DNA of 64,000 bases from Crenalkalicoccus roseus. GTDB taxonomy: Bacteria > Pseudomonadota > Alphaproteobacteria > Acetobacterales > Acetobacteraceae. Shown piece after piece: positions 9,798 to 20,451 of the stretch (positions are counted from its first letter, which is position 1; each line of letters starts with the position of its first letter). The notes under the pieces are model-generated. The model searched no databases. It was not told where the DNA came from and saw only the letters and a program-made list of their open reading frames with translations. A program made the position numbers and the translations under genes. The DNA lies in contig NZ_SJDM01000010.1 of assembly GCF_004761865.1 (NCBI RefSeq), positions 342 to 64,341 of the forward strand, given 5' to 3'.

Positions 9798-12650
9798 ATG
9801 CGCCGCCTCGCCGCGCTCGGCCTCGCCCTGCTCGCCCTGGCCCTGGCGGCGATCTGGGCGGTGCCGCGGCTGCTCGACTGGGAGCATTACCGCGCCGAGC
9901 TCGCCTACATCGCCGGCCACCAGCTTGGCCGCACCGTGACGCTCGACGGGCCGATCACCCTGGCGCTGCTGCCGCAGCCGCGGGTGGAGGCGGCGGCGGT
10001 CTCGATCCTGCCGGAGGGGGACGGCCTCACCTTCACCGCCGAGACGCTGGAGGTGCGCCTCGACCTCGGCGCGCTGCTCGCCGGCCGGCTGGAGCCGCGC
10101 GAGCTGGTGATCGTCAAGGCCGACATCCGCCTGCCCTGGCCGCCGGCCGAGCTGCCGAGCTTCCGCCCGCCCGCCTGGCTCACCACCCTCGACGCGCGGC
10201 TCGAGGACTCCCGCCTCGTCGTCGGCGGGCTGCGGATCGAGGGGCTGGATGCGCGCCTCGTCACCGGCGGGGTGACGGAGGCGCTGGTGGCGGAGGGCAG
10301 CTTCGCCTGGCGCGGCCAGGCGGTGCGCTTCACCGCCCAGCTCGGCCGCGCCGGCTTCGACGGCATCGCGCCCCTCGACCTCAGCCTGGCGGCGGGGGGG
10401 GCGGTGCTCTCCGCCCATGGCACGCTGCAGCCGGGAGGGGGGTTCGAGGGGCGGCTCGAGGCGGCGGGCAGCGACCTCTCCGCCCTGCTGCCCGCCCCGG
10501 CCCTGCCCTTCCGCGCCACCGGCCGGCTCTCCGCCGCGGCCGACCTGATCGCGGCGACCGGGCTCGGCCTCGACCTCGGCGGGCAGCCGGCGCGCGGGGC
10601 GGCGGCGCTGCGCCTCACCCCCGCGCCGCGGCTCGAGATCGCCCTCGCCGCCGGGCGGCTCGACCTCGACGCCTGGGTGGCGGCGGCGCGCGGCGCGCGG
10701 CCGCGGCCGATCCCGGTCGGGATCGACCTCTCGGCCGAGGCCACGGCCTTCGCCGGCATGCCGCTGCGCCGGCTGCGCGGCGCCTTCTTCCTGGAGGGGG
10801 AGCGGCTCACCTTCTCCGACGTCACCGCCCTGCTGCCGGGGGAGACGGAGGTGGCGCTCGACGGCGCCACCGCCGGGCAGCGGATCGAGCTCGCGCTGCG
10901 CTTCGAGACGCCGAACGCGCGCGAGGTGCTGGCCGCCCTCGGGGTGCCGGTGGCGGCCACCGACCCGGCCCGGCTGCGCCGCGCCGAGGGGCGGTTCCGC
11001 CTGGCGCTGCAGGAGGGGCAGGCCACCATTTCCGACCTCGCGGCGGTGCTGGACGGGGCGCGGGTGAGCGGCGCGGGGGTGGTGCGGCAGGGCGCGCGCC
11101 CGGCGATCGGGCTCGGCCTCACCTTCAACCGGCTCGACCTCGACGGGCTGCTGCCGCCGCCCGCCGCCTGGTCCGGCCCGCCGCCGGGATGGGCGGGCCT
11201 CGACCTCAACCTGCGCCTCGCCGCCGAGGAGGTCGCCTGGGGCGGGGTGGGGGCGCGGCGGGCCTCGCTCGACGCCACGCTGGAGGCCGGGCGGCTGACG
11301 CTGCGCCGCCTCGCCTTCCGCCTCGCCGAGCTCGACATCGCCGCCGCCGGCACGGCGGCGCCGGGGGCGGGGCCGACGCGGCTCTCCGAACTCAGCCTGG
11401 AGGTGACGGGCAGCGCCGGCGCCGCCACCCGCGCCCTGCTGCCCGCCGCCTGGGCGGGGCTGCTGCCGGCGGAGGAGGGGGTGCCGGTGGCGCTGCGGCT
11501 CTCGGGCGGCGGCGTGCCGGAGGCGCTGGGGCTGAAGGCGGAGGCCGATCTCGGCGACCTGCGGCTGGAAGCGCAGGGCACGCTGGACGGGCCGGGCCGC
11601 CGGGGCAGCGGCACGCTGACGCTGCGCCACCCCGGCGCGCCGCGCCTGCTCGCGCCGCTGCTCGGGCCGGGGGTGGAGGAGTGGCTCGGCCAGGGCTCCT
11701 TCTCGGTGATCGCAAGCCTCGCCGGCACGCCGCAGGCGGTGGCGGCGGAGCATCTCGACCTGGTGGCGGGGGTGCTGCGCGCGCGGGGGCAGCTTGCCCT
11801 TGCCCTCGGGGCGGCACGGCCGCGCCTGACCGGGCGCCTCGCCGCCGAGCGGCTGCCGCTGCCCGGCGCCGGCCTCTCCGCCGGGGAGCCGCTCGGGTTC
11901 GGCCGCCTCGGCCGCCTCGACGCCGAGCTGGCGCTGGAGGCGGAGCGGCTGGAGATCCCCGGCGCCCCGGCCCTGGAGCAGGCGGCGGCGACGCTTGGCC
12001 TGGCCGAGGGGCGGCTGGGCGTGGAGGGGTTCCGCGCCAGGCTCGCCGGCGGCACGCTGCAGGGGGCGCTCCTGGTCGAGGCCGGGGCCGAGGTGCCGCG
12101 CCTCGCGCTGGAGGCGGAGCTGGCCGGGGCCACGGTGGCGGGGCCCGTGCTCGGCCTGCCGCTCGATCTCGGCGCGGGCCGCGTGGGGGGGACGGCGCGG
12201 CTGCGGGCGGAGGGGCACAGCCTCGCCGCGCTGGCGGCCACCGTCTCGGGCGAGGTGACGCTCCTCGCCGAGGACGGGGTGCTCATCGGCTACGACCTGC
12301 CGGCGATCCTCGCGGCGGCGGCCGAGCCCGCGCTCGACGCCGCCGAGGCGGGGCTGCGCCGGGCGCTGGCGGAGGGCGGCGCCACCGCCTTCGAGCGGCT
12401 GGAGGTCGCCGCCCGGCTCGACGGCGGCCGGGCGATGCTGGACACGGCGCGGCTCGCCACCGAGGGGGGCGCGGAAGCCGTGGCGAGCGGGGAGGCGGAT
12501 CTCGGCCGCGCCGCGCTCGACCTTGCCCTCGCCACCGCGCCGGTGGCCGGGGCGCCACCGGTGGTGCTGCGCCTCGCCGGCCCCGCCGCGGCGCCGCGGC
12601 GCCTGCCGGAGGCCGCCGCCTTCCTGCGCTGGCGGGCGCAGCGGGGATGA
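9798..12650 (+). CDS. AsmA family protein
   Basis: This 950-residue protein begins with an uncleaved-looking signal anchor (ALGLALLALALAAIWAVPRL). The AsmA N-terminal pattern follows: DWEHYRAELAYIAGHQLGRT, then VTLDGPITLALLPQPRVEA. The rest is a long beta-rich, Leu/Ala/Gly-biased repetitive region, and the C-terminus (VSGEVTLLAEDGVLIGYDLP, then a LDLALATAPV block) matches AsmA_2. Family members are inner-membrane-anchored periplasmic bridge-like proteins linked to phospholipid transport and outer-membrane homeostasis. It is 22 nt after the hydantoinase and 94 nt before the M20 peptidase, so a shared transcript is possible without functional linkage. Confidence 0.88.
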   Translation: MRRLAALGLALLALALAAIWAVPRLLDWEHYRAELAYIAGHQLGRTVTLDGPITLALLPQPRVEAAAVSILPEGDGLTFTAETLEVRLDLGALLAGRLEPRELVIVKADIRLPWPPAELPSFRPPAWLTTLDARLEDSRLVVGGLRIEGLDARLVTGGVTEALVAEGSFAWRGQAVRFTAQLGRAGFDGIAPLDLSLAAGGAVLSAHGTLQPGGGFEGRLEAAGSDLSALLPAPALPFRATGRLSAAADLIAATGLGLDLGGQPARGAAALRLTPAPRLEIALAAGRLDLDAWVAAARGARPRPIPVGIDLSAEATAFAGMPLRRLRGAFFLEGERLTFSDVTALLPGETEVALDGATAGQRIELALRFETPNAREVLAALGVPVAATDPARLRRAEGRFRLALQEGQATISDLAAVLDGARVSGAGVVRQGARPAIGLGLTFNRLDLDGLLPPPAAWSGPPPGWAGLDLNLRLAAEEVAWGGVGARRASLDATLEAGRLTLRRLAFRLAELDIAAAGTAAPGAGPTRLSELSLEVTGSAGAATRALLPAAWAGLLPAEEGVPVALRLSGGGVPEALGLKAEADLGDLRLEAQGTLDGPGRRGSGTLTLRHPGAPRLLAPLLGPGVEEWLGQGSFSVIASLAGTPQAVAAEHLDLVAGVLRARGQLALALGAARPRLTGRLAAERLPLPGAGLSAGEPLGFGRLGRLDAELALEAERLEIPGAPALEQAAATLGLAEGRLGVEGFRARLAGGTLQGALLVEAGAEVPRLALEAELAGATVAGPVLGLPLDLGAGRVGGTARLRAEGHSLAALAATVSGEVTLLAEDGVLIGYDLPAILAAAAEPALDAAEAGLRRALAEGGATAFERLEVAARLDGGRAMLDTARLATEGGAEAVASGEADLGRAALDLALATAPVAGAPPVVLRLAGPAAAPRRLPEAAAFLRWRAQRG

Positions 12651-12744
12651 GAAAGGGGGCCTGACGGCGCCGCGCCGCCGTGGGAGAACCCGCCGCGGGC
12701 GGGTGCCGGCCGCATCCGCCCCGCAACGGCAAGGGATCGGGCAG

Positions 12745-14145
12745 ATGGGCACACGCGAGGGCGCGCTGGCGCGCGCGGCGGCGTTCTTCGACGGCGGCGG
12801 CTTCCGCGACCTGCTCGCGGGGCTGGTCGCCATCCCCTCCACCGCGCAGGAGCCAGGCTTCGAGAAGGAGCTCGACCGCTACCTCGCCGAGGCGATCCGC
12901 CCCTGGCTCGCGCGCATGGGCTTCGAGGTCTCGATCCATCCCAACCCGCTGCCCGGCTTCGGCCCGATCCTGACCGCCGCCCGCATCGAGGATCCGGCGC
13001 GGCCGACCGTGCTGCTCTACGGCCATGGCGACACGGTGCGCGGCCTCGACGAGCAGTGGCGCGAGGGCCTCTCGCCCTGGCGGCTGACCGAGGAGGAGGG
13101 GCGCTGGTACGGCCGCGGCAGCGCCGACAACAAGGGCCAGCACGCGCTGAACCTCGCCGCGCTGGAGGCGGTGCTGGCCGAGCGCGGCGGCCGCCTCGGC
13201 TGCAACGTGAAGCTGGTGCTCGAGATGGCGGAGGAGCGCGGCTCCCGGGGCCTGCGGGAGTTCGTCGCGGCGCGGCGGGAGGCGCTGGCGGCCGACGTGC
13301 TGATCGCCTCGGACGGGCCGCGCGTGGATCCGGCGGTGCCGACCATCGCCACCGGCACCCGCGGCACCTGGCATTGCGACCTGGTGGTGGCGCTGCGCGA
13401 GGGCGGGGTGCATTCCGGCCACTGGGGCGGTCTGACCACCGACCCGGCGATCCGCCTCGCCCACGCCCTGGCGAGCATCGTGGATGCGCGGGGCAGGATC
13501 CTGGTGCGGGACTGGCTGCCGCGGAACGGCGTGCCCGCCGCGGTGCGCGCGGTGCTGGAGGGCTGCCCGGTCGGCGGCGGCGAGGGCGCGGCCACCATCG
13601 ACGAGGGCTGGGGCGAGCCCGGCCTGACCCCGGCCGAGAAGATCTACGGCTGGAACAGCTTCATCGTGCTCGCCATGCTCAGCGGCAGGCCGGAGAACCC
13701 GGTGAACGCCGTGGCGCCGGACGCCCGCGCCCACTGCCAGATCCGCTACACCGTGGACACCGACCCGGAGGGCTTCGCCCCGGCGCTGCGCCGCCATCTC
13801 GACGCGCAGGGCTTCGGCGACGTGCGGGTGGAGAACCCCTTCGTCCGCATGCCGGCGAGCCGCACCGCCCCCGATCACCCCTGGGTGCGCTGGGCGCAGG
13901 AGAGCATGCAGCGCAGCCTGGCCAAGCGGGTGCAGATCATCCCCAACAGCTCCGGCGGGCTGCCGGGCGACGTGTTCGTGGACCATCTCGGCGTGCCGCT
14001 GGTCTGGGTGCCGCACAGCTACAATGGCTGCAAGCAGCACGGGCCGGACGAGCACCTGCTGGTCGGCCCGGCGCGGGAGGGGATCCTCGCCTTTGCCGGC
14101 CTGTGGTGGGACCTCGGGGAAGGGGGCACGCCGCCGCGGCGCTGA
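12745..14145 (+). CDS. M20 family metallopeptidase/amidohydrolase
   Basis: The protein has 466 residues with the M20 dizinc pattern: VLLYGHGDTV (first ligand His and catalytic Asp), GRGSADNKGQ (bridging Asp), LVLEMAEERGSRGL (general base Glu-Glu pair), LIASDGPR, and a C-terminal His in YNGCKQHGPDEH. A dimerisation lid containing GVHSGHWGG and TRGTWHCDL lies in the middle. Members hydrolyse dipeptides or N-acyl/carbamoyl amino acids, and the substrate here is unknown. The ATG at 12745 gives a normal M20 N-terminus (LVAIPSTAQEPGFEKELDR). Proximity to a hydantoinase suggests, but does not prove, a role in N-carbamoyl or cyclic-amide catabolism. Confidence 0.9.
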   Translation: MGTREGALARAAAFFDGGGFRDLLAGLVAIPSTAQEPGFEKELDRYLAEAIRPWLARMGFEVSIHPNPLPGFGPILTAARIEDPARPTVLLYGHGDTVRGLDEQWREGLSPWRLTEEEGRWYGRGSADNKGQHALNLAALEAVLAERGGRLGCNVKLVLEMAEERGSRGLREFVAARREALAADVLIASDGPRVDPAVPTIATGTRGTWHCDLVVALREGGVHSGHWGGLTTDPAIRLAHALASIVDARGRILVRDWLPRNGVPAAVRAVLEGCPVGGGEGAATIDEGWGEPGLTPAEKIYGWNSFIVLAMLSGRPENPVNAVAPDARAHCQIRYTVDTDPEGFAPALRRHLDAQGFGDVRVENPFVRMPASRTAPDHPWVRWAQESMQRSLAKRVQIIPNSSGGLPGDVFVDHLGVPLVWVPHSYNGCKQHGPDEHLLVGPAREGILAFAGLWWDLGEGGTPPRR

Positions 14146-14202
14146 GCCGTTCCCACTCGGCGGCGGGTGCGGGAACGGCTCCGGCCCATCGGTTGCGGGG
14201 CA

Positions 14203-14245
14203 GAGTCACGCTCCCGGCCGGTTCCGGCCCTCCGCGATCCGCTCT
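14203..14245 (-). repeat. Dispersed repeat family A, copy 1
   Basis: On the minus strand this reads AGAGCGGATCGCGGAGGG, then CCGGAACCGGCCGGGAGCG, then TGACTC. The same roughly 45-nt word recurs at 21443, 35455, 50379, 51155 and 59754, always outside genes. The 288-nt gap between the peptidase and the EF-hand gene holds little else. A degenerate partial copy (CGCGATCCGCTCC) is at about 15076. Confidence 0.8.
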
Positions 14246-14433
14246 GGCGCCCGGTCCGTGGGGGCGTCCTCGCCGCAGCGGTGGACCGCTTGCCCGACAG
14301 GAAGCGGGCAGGCCAAGCCGCGGGGCGGCGGCGCTGTTACGCTTCCTCACGCGGCGCGGGCCCCGCGGCAATGCGGGCGTTACACGGCGCCCGCACTGTC
14401 TCCCCGGGCCGAAAGGCCGAAGAGGAGAGACGC

Positions 14434-15024
14434 ATGATGAGGAAGACGACCGCCGCCCTGCTCGGTGGCGCGCTGCTGGCCGCGACCGCGCTCCCCGCCC
14501 TGGCGCAGCCTGGGCCGGGCCCCGGCGGGCCGATGATGGGGCCGGGCGGCCCGCGCATGGAGATGCCGCGCGGCCCCGGCCATCATCACGGCCACCACCA
14601 CGGGCGCGGCGGCGCGGCGCGCGGCTTCATGATGGGCGAGATGTTCGCCCGCGCCGACGCCAACAACGACGGCCGGGTGACGGAGCAGGAGGCCTGGGCC
14701 TTCGTGCAGGCCCGCTTCGCGGAGATGGACCGCGACCGCGACGGCGCCGTGACGCCGGAGGAGGTGCGCGCCTGGTGGGAGCAGCGCACGGGCCGGCCGA
14801 TGTCGCCGCGGGCCGAGCAGCGCGCCGCGACCATGTTCCGCGCCCTCGACGCCAACCGCGACGGCCGGGTGACGCTGGAGGAGATCCGCCCCATCGCCGG
14901 CGCGATGTTCCGCGTGCGGGACCGCAACAACGACGGCGTGCTGACCCGCGACGAGGTGCTGCCCGCCCCGCGCCCCGCCCAGGGGCCGGCGGGCGGCCCG
15001 CCGCCCGCGCCGCAGCAGCGCTGA
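14434..15024 (+). CDS. Secreted EF-hand calcium-binding protein
   Basis: The 196-residue protein has a clear Sec signal peptide (MMRKTTAALLGGALLAATAL, cleavage near ALA-QP) and then a Gly/Pro/Met/His-rich linker with a HHHGHHHG cluster. Four EF-hand loops follow: DANNDGRVTEQE, DRDRDGAVTPEE, DANRDGRVTLEE and DRNNDGVLTRDE. All have Asp/Asn at positions 1, 3 and 5 and an acidic residue at 12, so calcium binding is likely. The His cluster could add divalent metal binding. The AGGAGAG ribosome site precedes the first of two consecutive ATG codons. Role unknown; probably a periplasmic calcium buffer or sensor. Confidence 0.9.
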   Translation: MMRKTTAALLGGALLAATALPALAQPGPGPGGPMMGPGGPRMEMPRGPGHHHGHHHGRGGAARGFMMGEMFARADANNDGRVTEQEAWAFVQARFAEMDRDRDGAVTPEEVRAWWEQRTGRPMSPRAEQRAATMFRALDANRDGRVTLEEIRPIAGAMFRVRDRNNDGVLTRDEVLPAPRPAQGPAGGPPPAPQQR

Positions 15025-15251
15025 GCCCGGACGGCGCCGCCCCGCGCAGGGCGGCGCCGCACCGAAGGCCGGGAGCGCGATCCGCTCCACGAGGCTGCCG
15101 CGCCGTTGCCGCGGGCGGGGCCGGGCGGCGCGATCCCCGCAACCGGTTCACGCATCCGCCCCTTGCCCGCGCGGCTGACCCGCCGCTCTGGCGTCAGCGT
15201 CTCCGCGCACGGTGGCGGGCGCCCCGCATGGCATGGAAAGGGAAGGGGGAA

Positions 15252-15326
15252 TGGTGGGCGCGGCAGGGATTGAACCTGCGACCCCCCGCGTGTGAAGCGG
15301 ATGCTCTCCCGCTGAGCTACGCGCCC
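15252..15326 (-). tRNA. tRNA-Val (anticodon CAC)
   Basis: The minus strand folds as a complete 75-nt tRNA with encoded CCA. The acceptor stem is GGGCGCG/CGCGCCC, the anticodon loop TTCACAC gives anticodon CAC, and the T-loop sequence is GGTTCAATCCC. It decodes GUG valine codons. A strong promoter ends about 5 nt upstream. Confidence 0.97.
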
Positions 15327-15337
15327 GGAGAGGCAGC

Positions 15338-15366
15338 GGGATAGGAGGGTAGCGGGGCGGTGTCAA
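15338..15366 (-). promoter_or_regulatory. Sigma-70 promoter of tRNA-Val
   Basis: TTGACA (15361-15366) and TATCCC (15338-15343) on the minus strand are separated by exactly 17 nt. The expected start lies about 5 nt before the mature tRNA 5' end. The -35 is a perfect consensus. Confidence 0.75.
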
Positions 15367-15417
15367 GCCGCGCCGGGCCGCTTGGCGGGGACGGGGAGTG
15401 GCGCCCATATCGGGGCC

Positions 15418-16203
15418 ATGCGCCGCGCCCTGCCGCTCGCCTGCCTCGGGCTTCTCCTGCTTCCCGCCGTTGCCGGCGCCGCCCCCTTCACCGCCCGCTA
15501 CGAGGTGCGCGCCGCCGGCCTGCCGCTGATGCGCGGCGAGGTGGTGTTCGACCTCGGCGAGGCCGAGTACCGCCTCAGCGGCCGCCTGCGCGCCGTGGGC
15601 CTCGTCGGCCTGGTGGTGGGCGGCGGGCAGGAGAGCAGCGTCGAGGGCCGCTGGCAGGGGGCGCGGCCGGTGCCGCGGCACTTCCGCAGCGAATCCACCT
15701 GGTACGGCCGGCCGCAGCGCGTGGCGATGGACTACCCCGTGCCCGGCCGGCCGGAGCCGCGCCTGCTCGACCCGCCGGTCCTGCCCGACCGCGAGCCGGT
15801 GCCGCCGGAGCTGCGGCACGGCACCATGGACAGTCTTTCCGCCCTCGCCAAGCTGACCCGCGCCGTGGCGCTCACCGGGCGCTGCGACGGCGCGGTGGCC
15901 ACCTTCGACGGGCGCTGGCGCACCGACATCGCCGCGCGCAGCCTGGGGACCGAGCGCATCCCCGAGGCCGGGGAGGCGCTGCGCTGCGCCCTGGAGGGGC
16001 GGATGCGCGCCGGCTGGCGCAGGGACCGCGACCCCGCCGACGCCGCCCGCCCGCACCCCGCCACCGCCTGGCTCGCTTCGCTCGGCCCGGGCGGGACGCC
16101 GGTGCCGGTGCGCGTGGACGTGCCGAGCCGCTGGTTCGGCTTCTTCCGCATCGTGCTCGTCGGGCTGGAGCCGGGCGGGGAGGGTCATGCCAGATCCCCC
16201 TGA
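15418..16203 (+). CDS. DUF3108 domain protein, exported
   Basis: A 261-residue protein with a signal peptide (MRRALPLACLGLLLLPAVAG, cleavage after AGAA). The DUF3108 pattern follows: FTARYEVRAAGLPLMRGEVV, then YRLSGRLRAVGLVGLV and VEGRWQGARPVPRHF. The predicted beta-rich fold resembles outer-membrane or lipoprotein-carrier-like barrels, and no enzymatic motif is visible. The chosen ATG starts at the signal peptide; a slightly longer frame upstream adds 12 unlikely residues. The gene is divergent from tRNA-Val. Function in the periplasm is unknown. Confidence 0.8.
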   Translation: MRRALPLACLGLLLLPAVAGAAPFTARYEVRAAGLPLMRGEVVFDLGEAEYRLSGRLRAVGLVGLVVGGGQESSVEGRWQGARPVPRHFRSESTWYGRPQRVAMDYPVPGRPEPRLLDPPVLPDREPVPPELRHGTMDSLSALAKLTRAVALTGRCDGAVATFDGRWRTDIAARSLGTERIPEAGEALRCALEGRMRAGWRRDRDPADAARPHPATAWLASLGPGGTPVPVRVDVPSRWFGFFRIVLVGLEPGGEGHARSP

Positions 16204-16239
16204 GCGCGGCCCGCGCCCGCCGCGCGTGCGGCGACGCCG

Positions 16240-16349
16240 GCGCGGACCCCGGTCGAGCGGGTCCGCCCGAACGGGGGAAGAGGCCCGCACGACCAGCGAG
16301 CCGGAGCATGCTCCGTGGGCCAGGGCGAGCGGACCATGCCCCGGGGCGC
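16240..16349. repeat. Dispersed repeat family C, copy 1
   Basis: This gap between the DUF3108 gene and gph contains an element of about 110 nt, and a related copy lies at 21523-21629. The shared core is CAGGGCGAGCGGA-CATGCCC, preceded by CCGGAGCATG (here) or CCGGGGCATT (other copy). The two copies align nearly without gaps and look about 80% identical by eye. No coding signal was seen. Confidence 0.7.
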
Positions 16350-16395
16350 GCCGGCGTCCGGGGGCGGATCGGGCGCGCTCCGCGAGACCTGAGCA

Positions 16396-17049
16396 TTACC
16401 CCGGCACCAGCCGCTCCAGCAGCGCCGGCAGCGCCGCCGGCGCCGGCGCCACCAGCGCCGCGCCCTCGGCCATCGCCGGCGGGCCGTAGCCCCAGGCGGC
16501 GAACAGGCAGGGCAGCCCGGCGCCCCGTGCCGCCAGCACGTCGTTGCGGTGATCCCCGATCATCGCCGCGCGCCCCGCCTCCCCGCCCGCCGCGCGCAGC
16601 GTGGCGAGGAGATGCGCCGGGTCGGGCTTGCGCACGGGGAAGCTGTCTCCCCCGCCGATCGCGGCGAAGCATCCGGCGAGGCCGAGCGCGCCGAGCAGCG
16701 CCTCGGTCGCCGCCACCGGCTTGTTGGTGCAGATGGCGAGGCGCCAGCCGGCCTGCCGCAGCGCCGCCAGCGCCTCCGGGATGCCGGGGAAGGGCCGCGT
16801 CTTGACCGCCGCATGGGCGGTGTAGTCGGCGGTGAAGCTGGCCAGCGCCGCCGCATCGAAGGGCCGGCCGCGGGCGGCGAGCGCCCGTTCGACCAGCGCC
16901 TTCACCCCGTCGCCGATCATCCCCACCACCTCGGCGCGGCGGAAGGGCGGCAGGGAGAGGCGGGCCATCAGCCGGTCGAGCGCGGCGTGGAGGTCGGGCG
17001 CGCTGTCCACCAGCGTACCATCGAGGTCGAAGACGGCGGTGCGGGGCAT
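16396..17049 (-). CDS. gph: Phosphoglycolate phosphatase-like HAD hydrolase
   Basis: This 217-residue HAD-superfamily enzyme is of the Gph type and dephosphorylates 2-phosphoglycolate. Motif I is FDLDGTLVDSAPDLHAALD (Asp nucleophile and acid/base Asp). The cap region contains GMIGDGVKALVERAL, typical of Gph. Motif II is CTNKP, the motif III Lys is in FPVRKPDPAHLL, and motif IV is MIGDHRNDVLAARGAG. Motif IV reads GDHRND rather than the usual GDSRND, which keeps the acidic residues. The gene is transcribed away from glmU-glmS. Substrate specificity within the HAD group is inferred from the Gph-like cap. Confidence 0.85.
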   Translation of the reverse strand: MPRTAVFDLDGTLVDSAPDLHAALDRLMARLSLPPFRRAEVVGMIGDGVKALVERALAARGRPFDAAALASFTADYTAHAAVKTRPFPGIPEALAALRQAGWRLAICTNKPVAATEALLGALGLAGCFAAIGGGDSFPVRKPDPAHLLATLRAAGGEAGRAAMIGDHRNDVLAARGAGLPCLFAAWGYGPPAMAEGAALVAPAPAALPALLERLVPG

Positions 17050-17199
17050 GTCCCACCCTGGCCCCTCCGGGCCGGGCGCGCAACGCGGGGGGACCACACG
17101 CCGCGCTTGCAACGGCGGCGGCGGCCGGTCACATCCGGCAACGCTTCTTGACCGCGCCGGGCTTGCCCGCGGCCGGACGCCAGGGGAGATCATGGGCCC

Positions 17200-18506
17200 A
17201 TGCCAGCCGCCGCCATCATCCTCGCCGCCGGTCTCGGCACCCGCATGCGCTCCGCCCTGCCCAAGGCGCTGCACCCCCTGGCAGGGCGGCCGATGCTCGG
17301 CCACCTGATCGCCGCCTGCGAGCGGGTGTTCGAGCGCATCGTCGTGGTCGTCGGGCCGGACATGCCGGCGCTGGAGCGGGCCGCCGCCCCCCACGCCACC
17401 GTGGTGCAGGCCGAGCGTCTCGGCACCGGCCACGCCGCGCTGCAGGCGGCGCCGCTGCTGCGGGGCTTTCCGGGCGACGCCGCCGTGCTCTACGCCGACA
17501 ACCCGCTGATCGGGGAGGGGACGCTGCGCCGCCTGCTGGCCCGGCGGGGGCGCGCCGGCCTCGCCCTGCTCGCCATGCGCCCGGCCGACCCCGGCCGCTA
17601 CGGCCGGGTGGTGCGGGAGGCGGACGGCTCGGTTGCGCGCATCGTCGAATGGGCCGACGCGACCGAGGCCGAGCGCGCCATCGGCCTGTGCAACGCCGGG
17701 GTGGTCTGCGCCCCGGCTGCCGACCTGTTCCGCTGGCTCGGCGAGGTGCGCCCCGACAACGCCCGCGGCGAGTACTACCTCACCGACATCGTGGCGCTGG
17801 CCCGCGCCGAAGGCGTGCGGGTGGAGGCCGAGGAGGCGGAGGAGGAGGAGCTCGCCGGCGCCAACAGCCGCGCCGAGCTGGCGGCGCTGGAGGCGCGGCT
17901 GCAGGCGCGGCTGCGCGCCGCGGCGATGGAGGGCGGCGCCACCCTGGTCGCGCCGGAGACGGTGTTCCTCTCCTGGGACACGCGCCTCGGCCGGGACGTG
18001 ACGGTGGGGCCCAACGTGGTCTTCGGCCCCGGCGTCACGGTGGAGGACGGGGTGGAGATCCGGCCCTTCAGCCATCTCGAGGGCTGCGTGGTGCGCCAGG
18101 GCGCCGTGATCGGCCCCTTCGCGCGGCTGCGCCCGGGCACCGAGGTCGGGCGCGGCGCCCATGTCGGCAATTTCGTGGAGCTGAAGGCGGCGCTGCTGGA
18201 GGAGGGGGCGAAGGCCAACCACCTCAGCTATCTCGGCGATGTCCGGGTCGGCGCACGGGCCAACATCGGCGCCGGCACCATCACCTGCAACTACGACGGC
18301 GTCGCCAAGCACCGCACCGAGATCGGCGCCGGCGCCTTCATCGGCAGCGACACCGCGCTGGTCGCGCCGGTCCGCGTGGGCGCGCGCGCCCTGGTCGCCG
18401 CCGGCAGCGTCATCACCGAGGACGTGCCGGAGGACGCGCTGGCGATCGCGCGCGGCCGGCAGGCGATCAAGCCCGGTCGGGGCTTCAGGGGGAAGGGCGG
18501 GCACTG

Positions 18507-18507
<1 letters not shown>
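17200..18507 (+). CDS. glmU: Bifunctional N-acetylglucosamine-1-P uridyltransferase/acetyltransferase GlmU
   Basis: A 435-residue enzyme converts GlcN-1-P to UDP-GlcNAc. The uridyltransferase domain carries AAIILAAGLGTRMRSALPK, LGTGHAAL, LYADNPLI and NARGEYYLTDIVALA. The left-handed beta-helix (from about residue 245) shows hexapeptide repeats, and the acetyltransferase residues are in GNFVELKAALLEEGAKANHL and GTITCNYDGVAKHRTEIG. Length is slightly below the usual 450-460. The stop overlaps the glmS start by one base (TGATG), so the two steps of UDP-GlcNAc synthesis are translationally coupled. Confidence 0.97.
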
Positions 18508-20330
<1,823 letters not shown>

Positions 20331-20451
20331 TCGCGGGCCCCGGCGGGGCGATGCCGGCTATGGCATCCGCCGCCGCTGGGGTATGGTTCGGCGGGAAGAA
20401 TGGCTGCCCCGCTCCCTGGCGGGGCGCCGCCGAAACCAGGGAAATGTCCGC

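Noticed and set aside
20351-20368. Palindrome GATGCC-ggctat-GGCATC after glmS as a terminator
   Set aside because: Only 6-bp arms and no T-run; too weak to call.
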